64,000 nt of DNA. Source: JADLDB01 sp040755835. GTDB taxonomy: Bacteria > Myxococcota > Myxococcia > Myxococcales > Myxococcaceae. The stretch spans positions 1-64,000 of the forward strand of contig JBFMAB010000044.1 of assembly GCA_040755835.1 (NCBI GenBank), read 5' to 3'. The notes beneath the pieces were generated by a model. It searched no databases, had not been told where the DNA came from, and saw nothing but the letters and a program-made list of their open reading frames with translations. Every line of letters begins with the position of its first letter. Within the stretch, counting starts at the first letter, position 1. Shown here in pieces: positions 59,436 through 64,000 of the stretch. The position numbers and the translations under genes were made by a program.

Positions 59436-59496
59436 CCGGAAAAGTCGGTTCTGCATTGGCGACAAAGAATGTCGCTCTTGCAGAACCGAGTTTCGG
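59436..59496. repeat. Long nested palindrome, lower in GC than its surroundings
   Basis: CGGTTCTGC (59446-59454) pairs perfectly with GCAGAACCG (59480-59488). Inside, GCGAC (59459-59463) pairs with GTCGC (59471-59475). Outside, CCGGAAA (59436-59442) pairs with TTTCGG (59491-59496) with one bulge. It lies between the convergent coaE and DUF255 genes. It may be a bidirectional terminator or a small palindromic repeat element. Confidence 0.85.
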
Positions 59497-59505
59497 CCTG
59501 GCGCG

Positions 59506-59541
59506 AAAAAGCCCGTCCGCGCCGCGCTTCAGCGCGCGGAC
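59506..59541 (-). terminator. Rho-independent terminator of the DUF255 gene
   Basis: On the minus strand GTCCGCGC (complement of 59534-59541) pairs with GCGCGGAC (complement of 59515-59522) around an 11-base loop. It is followed by GGGC and five Ts (59506-59510). The stem includes the stop codon of the thioredoxin-domain gene. Confidence 0.75.
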
Positions 59542-61607
59542 AGGGGCGCGAGCAGCGCCGTCAGCGCCTCCACGGACTCGACCGGCGCCTGGCAGGCGAA
59601 GCTCCGGCACAGGTAGGCGGCCGCGTCGCCGCGCGGCTTGCGCGCGGCCAGCACCTCGGCCGCGACGGCGGGCGGCGTGGCGCCCGACTCGAGCCGGTGC
59701 AGCGCCACCGTCGGCAGGTACGTCGCGTCCACCACCCGCTGGAGCGCGTCCAGTGCGGCGCCGCGGCCGACCAGCGTCACCTCCGCGGCGCCGTCGAGGT
59801 ACGCGTCGGCGGCGAGCCACAGGTGGCCGTAGGCCATCGGGCCCTCCACCATCGGCCGCGCCAGCTTCTCGAGGTACGCCGCGGCGCGATCGAGGTGCCG
59901 TGCGCGCCCGGTGAGCGCCGCCAGCGCGACCTGCGCCTCGGTCAGCGACGACGCGCCCGAGGGGAAGGCGTTGTCGTGCAGCGCGTACGTGGGCACCAGC
60001 AGGTCGCCGGTGCCCTTCGGCGCGGCGAGGTACGCGCGCTTGACGTGGTCCCAGAAGCGCTCGGCCGCGAGGTCGGCCAGCGCCTCCGCCGCCTCGAGGA
60101 AGCGCGGCGCGAAGGTGGCCTGGTACAGCGCGACGAGGCCCGCGCAGACGTCGCCGTAGTCCTCCAGCACGCCGTCCAGCCGCGGCGCGCCGTCCTGGAA
60201 GCTGCGGAACAGCCGCCCGTCCGCGCCCCGCATGCGCGTCAGCACGAAGTCCGCGGCGCGCGTCGCCATCGCCGCCCAGTCCGGCCGCCGGAAGACGCGC
60301 GCGGCGAAGGCGAGCCCGCGAATGGTGAGGCCGTTCCACCCGGCCAGCACCTTGTCGTCGCGGCCCGGCGGCACCCGCTTCGCGCGCTCGGCGAGCAGCT
60401 TCGCCTTCGCCGCGGCGAGCCGCGCGGCGACGTCGGCGCCGAAGTCCTCTTCGAGCGAGGGAACGTCGCGCACCACCTCCAGCACCGACGCGCCGTGCTC
60501 GAAGTTGCCTCCGTCCTTCACGCCGAAGTGCGCCGCCACCAGCTTCGCGTCGTCCGCGCCCAGCGCCGCCTCGAGCTCCTCGGGGCGCCAGACGAAGAAC
60601 TTCCCTTCCTCGCCTTCGCTGTCCGCGTCCTGCGCGGCAAAGAAGGCGCCGTCCTCGTGCGTCATCTCGCGCGCGAGGTACGCCACCGTCTCCTCCACCG
60701 TCGTCTTCCATCGCGGCCGGGGATCGACCTGCCACGCCTCGGCGTACAGGTGCAGCAGCTGCGCGTTGTCGTACAGCATCTTCTCGAAGTGCGGCACGCG
60801 CCACCGCTCGTCGACGGAGTAGCGGTGGAAGCCGCCCCCGAGGTGGTCGTAGATGCCGCCCAACGCCATCTTCTCCAGCGTCAGCAGCGCGTCGGCCTTG
60901 AGCCGGAGGTCGCCGCCGCGGCGCCACCCGCGCAACAGCAGCGCCACGTTCATCGGGTTGGGGAACTTCGGCCCGCGGTGCCCGAAGCCGCCGTTTACCC
61001 GGTCGACCCGCCGGGACAACGCTTCCGCTGCCTCGACGACGTCGCCGGCGTTCAGCGCGCCGGGCGTCGCGTCCAGCCCGTACGAGGCGAGCTCCGCGAG
61101 GCCGTCCTTGAAGGCGTCGCCCTGCTGCTCGAGCGCCTTGCGCTCCTTCCCCCACGCCTCACCGATGTTCTGGAGCAGCGTGGTGAAGGCCGGCAGCCCG
61201 TGGCGCGGCACGGGCGGGAAGTACGTGCCGCCGAAGAAGGGCTTCAAGTCCGGCGTGAGGAACACGGTGAGCGGCCAGCCGCCGCCGCGGCCCATCAGCT
61301 GCACGACGCCCTGGTACAGCTGGTCGAGGTCCGGCCGCTCCTCGCGGTCGAGCTTCACGTTGACGAAGTACCGGTTCATCAGCGCCGCGGTGGCCTCGTC
61401 CTCGAAGGACTCGTGGGCCATCACGTGGCACCAGTGGCACGCGGAGTAGCCCACCGAGAGGAGGATGGGCTTGTCCTCCCGCTTCGCGCGCGCGAGCGCC
61501 TCTTCGCCCCACGGGTACCAGTCGACGGGGTTGGTGGCGTGCTGCTTGAGGTACGGCGAGGGCTCGTGGGCGAGGCGGTTGGCGCGGCCTGTGGGCGGCG
61601 AAGTCAT
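59529..61607 (-). CDS. DUF255 thioredoxin-domain protein (YyaL/SSP411 type)
   Basis: The product has 692 residues. The N-terminal thioredoxin-like domain opens with PSPYLKQHATNPVDWYPWG and has C57-H-W-C60 in SVGYSACHWCHVM. The long C-terminal part is an (alpha/alpha) toroid like glycoside-processing enzymes, with YDHLGGGFHRYSVDERW and HFEKMLYDNAQLL. The family is widespread, and its role is thought to involve redox or sugar metabolism but is not settled. The protein has no signal peptide. It starts at ATG 61605-61607. Confidence 0.92.
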   Translation of the reverse strand: MTSPPTGRANRLAHEPSPYLKQHATNPVDWYPWGEEALARAKREDKPILLSVGYSACHWCHVMAHESFEDEATAALMNRYFVNVKLDREERPDLDQLYQGVVQLMGRGGGWPLTVFLTPDLKPFFGGTYFPPVPRHGLPAFTTLLQNIGEAWGKERKALEQQGDAFKDGLAELASYGLDATPGALNAGDVVEAAEALSRRVDRVNGGFGHRGPKFPNPMNVALLLRGWRRGGDLRLKADALLTLEKMALGGIYDHLGGGFHRYSVDERWRVPHFEKMLYDNAQLLHLYAEAWQVDPRPRWKTTVEETVAYLAREMTHEDGAFFAAQDADSEGEEGKFFVWRPEELEAALGADDAKLVAAHFGVKDGGNFEHGASVLEVVRDVPSLEEDFGADVAARLAAAKAKLLAERAKRVPPGRDDKVLAGWNGLTIRGLAFAARVFRRPDWAAMATRAADFVLTRMRGADGRLFRSFQDGAPRLDGVLEDYGDVCAGLVALYQATFAPRFLEAAEALADLAAERFWDHVKRAYLAAPKGTGDLLVPTYALHDNAFPSGASSLTEAQVALAALTGRARHLDRAAAYLEKLARPMVEGPMAYGHLWLAADAYLDGAAEVTLVGRGAALDALQRVVDATYLPTVALHRLESGATPPAVAAEVLAARKPRGDAAAYLCRSFACQAPVESVEALTALLAPLSAR

Positions 61608-61655
61608 GGCTTCACCCTAACGGCGCACGCCCCGCCGCGCTCTGTCGGAAATCGG

Positions 61656-63341
61656 CTACTGCGCCGCCGGCGTGTGGATGACCTCGAGGTGCGCGTTCAC
61701 CACCGCCATCCCCGCGCCCATCGCGTCGCCGTCGGTGAAGGACACGTCCTTCGTGGCGAGCGTGGCGTTGCCGTTGGCCACCGTCCACCCGGTGATGCCG
61801 ACGCCCAGCTCGGGGAAGGGGAAGCGGTCGAAGAGGCGCTGCGCCGCGGTGGTGGACCAGCTCTCGACGAGGGTGGCGGGCATCGGCGTGTGGCACGTCG
61901 GGTTGCCGGTCGCGTCGTACGTCCGCAGCGTCACGTCGTACTCGGAGAGGTTGGGGGTCAGCACCGGCGACACGGTGAAGTCCTGCACCAGCGCGCGCTG
62001 CGCGGGCCCGCCGGCCTGCCGGCTGAAGAGGAGGAAGCCGACGCGCAGCTGTCCGGCCTTCGGCGTGGCGCTGTTCACCGTCGAGCAGCGCTCGTACGTC
62101 ACCATGTAGTCCGACGAGGTGAGCGGCGCCGGGCCACCGCTGATGAGCGCGCCGGCCGCCACCACCGGCAGTGGCAGGTTGGGGGCGTACTTGCCGTCGG
62201 CGGGCAGGGTGAACTTCGACGGCGACCGCGCGTGCACCGTCTCCTTCGTCGTGTGCTCCTCCCCGCCCTGGCCCTTCACGAAGGTGACGCTCGAGGTGAG
62301 GTCCAGGTCGAAGGCGAGGCACTTGCCGAGGTACTCCTGCACGTCGAGGAGGAAGATGGGCGGGAAGGACGTCTGCTCCGTCGGGTCGTACATGCCCAGC
62401 AGCTGGCACTGCCGGTCGAGCTGCAGGTACGCCGGGAGGATGCGGGTGATGATGTGGTTGTCCCGGCAGAGCTCGAACTCCTCCTTCATGCAGGCGCGCG
62501 CGACAAACTCCAGCGCCTCGGACGGGTTCCAGAAGCTGCTGCTCATGAGGCCGAGGAGCGCGCGCTGGCGCTCGTACGCCCATTCGCTGGACAGGTAGAG
62601 GCGCGCGTTCGCGCAGCTGTCGCCGGCCGCGTCCTTGCGCTGCTGCAGCACCTTCGCCTCGTACTCCGCGAGGAGCGTCGTGAAGTCGAGGCCCGCCTCT
62701 TCGCCGCCGGAGAAGATCTTCTCGCGCGCCTTCTGTGCCGCCTCGGCGACGGCGGAGGTGAAGCGGTCCTCCTCGGTGCCGCCGAGCCGGTGGCGCGCGC
62801 CCTCGATGGTGGCGCTCATGCCCTTCTTCGCGAGCAGCAGCGCGTAGCCGGAGAAGTGCGCCAGCGTCAGCTCGAAGGCGGCCTTCTCGGGGTTCACCGT
62901 GGCCAGCGACACCACGTTCCCCGCGCCGCTCCAGCCGATGGGGAGCTGCTGGTTCACCGGCACGTCCATGGGCGGGGTGATGGTCAGCGTCACCGCGCCG
63001 GCGAAGCGCTGGCCTTCCGGTTCGAGCTGCACGCCGTACACGCCGTCGCCGAAGGGCAGGCCGGCGAGCGCGGTGACGGGCGTCATGGTGACGGTGACGT
63101 CCTCGAGCAGCGCCGCCTCGGGCAGCGTCAGTGTGTACACGGTGCCGTCCGCCGCGGTGGTGGTGACGGTGCCGCCGCTGCGGGGCACGTCGACGGTGAC
63201 GGCCTTCGCCGCGTCCAGCGTCGGCGTGACGGTGAGCGGGTTCGGGTCCACCGCCAGCGGGTAGAGCTGCGGGCCGCTTGGGGCGGTGGGGCCGCAGGCG
63301 AGCAGGGACAGCGCGGCGAAGGCGAGGGTGAGTTTCTTCAC
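61656..63341 (-). CDS. Large lipoprotein, function unknown
   Basis: The product has 561 residues. MKKLTLAFAALSLLAC (GTG start at 63339-63341) ends in a lipobox Cys. Residues about 30-190 are beta-rich (VTVDVPRSGGTVTTTAADG, GAVTLTITPPMDVPVNQ), the kind of domain seen in ZU5-like surface proteins. The central and C-terminal parts hold scattered Cys that may form disulfides (RACMKEEFELCRDN). GGGAG lies 8 bp before the start; the longer frame to 63404 lacks that support. No enzymatic motif was recognised. Confidence 0.78.
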   Translation of the reverse strand: MKKLTLAFAALSLLACGPTAPSGPQLYPLAVDPNPLTVTPTLDAAKAVTVDVPRSGGTVTTTAADGTVYTLTLPEAALLEDVTVTMTPVTALAGLPFGDGVYGVQLEPEGQRFAGAVTLTITPPMDVPVNQQLPIGWSGAGNVVSLATVNPEKAAFELTLAHFSGYALLLAKKGMSATIEGARHRLGGTEEDRFTSAVAEAAQKAREKIFSGGEEAGLDFTTLLAEYEAKVLQQRKDAAGDSCANARLYLSSEWAYERQRALLGLMSSSFWNPSEALEFVARACMKEEFELCRDNHIITRILPAYLQLDRQCQLLGMYDPTEQTSFPPIFLLDVQEYLGKCLAFDLDLTSSVTFVKGQGGEEHTTKETVHARSPSKFTLPADGKYAPNLPLPVVAAGALISGGPAPLTSSDYMVTYERCSTVNSATPKAGQLRVGFLLFSRQAGGPAQRALVQDFTVSPVLTPNLSEYDVTLRTYDATGNPTCHTPMPATLVESWSTTAAQRLFDRFPFPELGVGITGWTVANGNATLATKDVSFTDGDAMGAGMAVVNAHLEVIHTPAAQ

Positions 63342-63420
63342 GTGGAGTCTCCCGGGGACGGCCGGCCAGTGACGCAAGGGAAGCCACGCGTGACTACCGC
63401 GCAAGCCGCCCGCCGTCGAG

Positions 63421-63885
63421 TCAGCGGCCGCCGTTCAGGTCGATGCCCAGCGCGTCGTGCGCGAAGCGGCCCATGCGCTCGAGCAGCGCGTGCAGCCCCG
63501 GCACCGCGCTTTTGCCCTGCCGGTCAGCCTCGTCTTCGACGTGCTGCCGGCAGGCGAGGTCGCTGCACACCTGCACGCCGGCCGAGCGGTTGGCGTTGAT
63601 GCGCGCGGTGAGCAGCGCCACCTGGTTGCCCGGCGCGCTCCGGTGGCACCACTCGCACATGTGCGCCACCGGCGGACCGCCGCCATTCGACTGGAAGGCG
63701 ATGCCGGTGGGCACGCCGCCGGGCACCGCGAAGACGACGTACACGTGGCCGCCGGCCGGGTGCGTCCATGCCAACGAGTGGTGCACGAAGCGGGGAAAGG
63801 TGAGGCCCGCCGGCAGCTCCACCAGGGGCCGGTCCTTTGGGCGGAACGCGTCCAGCAGGGCCTTCTCGTTGTCCAGCTTGAACAT
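63421..63885 (-). CDS. FBP-type treble-clef zinc-finger protein
   Basis: The product has 154 residues. The C-terminal half has MCEWCHRSAPGN and VQVCSDLACRQHV, the four-Cys treble-clef finger of FBP C-terminal domain proteins. These proteins resemble an EF-G-binding factor (FusB-like), and members protect or rescue ribosomes from fusidic-acid-type stalling or bind EF-G. Whether this one does so is unknown. The start ATG 63883-63885 is set by the family length. The remaining 115 bp to the window end hold nothing recognisable. Confidence 0.8.
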   Translation of the reverse strand: MFKLDNEKALLDAFRPKDRPLVELPAGLTFPRFVHHSLAWTHPAGGHVYVVFAVPGGVPTGIAFQSNGGGPPVAHMCEWCHRSAPGNQVALLTARINANRSAGVQVCSDLACRQHVEDEADRQGKSAVPGLHALLERMGRFAHDALGIDLNGGR

Positions 63886-64000
63886 CGCGCCGCCATTGTC
63901 GCACGGCGGCCGCGCGCGCCAGAAGTCCGGCCGTTCGGGCGAGCTCGCGAGTCCCTATCAACCGAAGTCCGAATACGATTCCCACGCTCCATGGCCCGTG

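Overview
The window is very GC-rich DNA (third codon positions almost all G or C) from a delta-group bacterium, most likely Myxococcota. The evidence is the set of myxobacterial hallmarks: eukaryotic-type Ser/Thr kinases with PEGA or STAND/TPR tails, an FHA-domain sigma-54 activator, many Cys-rich and Gly-rich lipoproteins, a protein ending in a MYXO-CTERM-type sorting tail, and a sphingosine-1-phosphate-lyase-like enzyme. It is chromosomal in character: no phage, insertion sequence, CRISPR array or rRNA operon is visible. A 10-N scaffold gap at 45537-45546 sits inside a multiply frameshifted gene, so part of the apparent gene decay is probably assembly error.

Layout. 1-5403: Cys/Gly-rich lipoprotein, a YdcF-type membrane protein whose 5' end is tandemly copied (117-bp units), a 67-bp minisatellite, and a secreted transglutaminase-like protein. 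5494-13428: a chemoreceptor fused to a peptide-binding domain, HNH nuclease, secreted beta-propeller, M23 peptidase, arginine succinyltransferase, M20 peptidase. 13436-15726: VapBC pair, ECF sigma/anti-sigma pair, small membrane protein. 15783-20571: ttcA-terB-PhnD-like operon, RNase D, frameshifted AEC transporter. 20584-27400: structured intergenic DNA with a tRNA-like 3' half, aldo/keto reductase, small lipoprotein, UPF0489 protein, an unrecognised protein, a decayed dehydrogenase, an AMP-dependent ligase, an FKBP lipoprotein. 27401-33484: a three-gene secreted heme/DUF1501 operon and an aldehyde dehydrogenase. 33679-40089: hybrid histidine kinase, then a Ser/Thr kinase, FHA enhancer-binding protein, sigma-54 promoter, lipoprotein and TPR-type protein that look like one circuit. 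40126-46106: LamG/MYXO-CTERM protein, c-type heme lipoprotein, homocysteine methyltransferase, broken acyltransferase. 46198-49820: S1P-lyase-like/TSUP/DUF819 operon. 50049-64000: sugar-lactone oxidase, transglutaminase, a kinase-STAND-TPR protein, a basic protein, an M50-like protease, coaD-coaE, a DUF255 thioredoxin protein, a large lipoprotein and an FBP zinc-finger protein.

How the parts work together. The clearest functional unit is 35443-40089: the kinase could phosphorylate a ligand of the FHA domain, and the activator should fire the sigma-54 promoter placed just after its own gene. The strongest architectural novelty is the chemoreceptor at 5494-8616, whose solute-binding domain is predicted to lie in the cytoplasm. 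A second solute-binding protein without a signal peptide is at 15783-16592.
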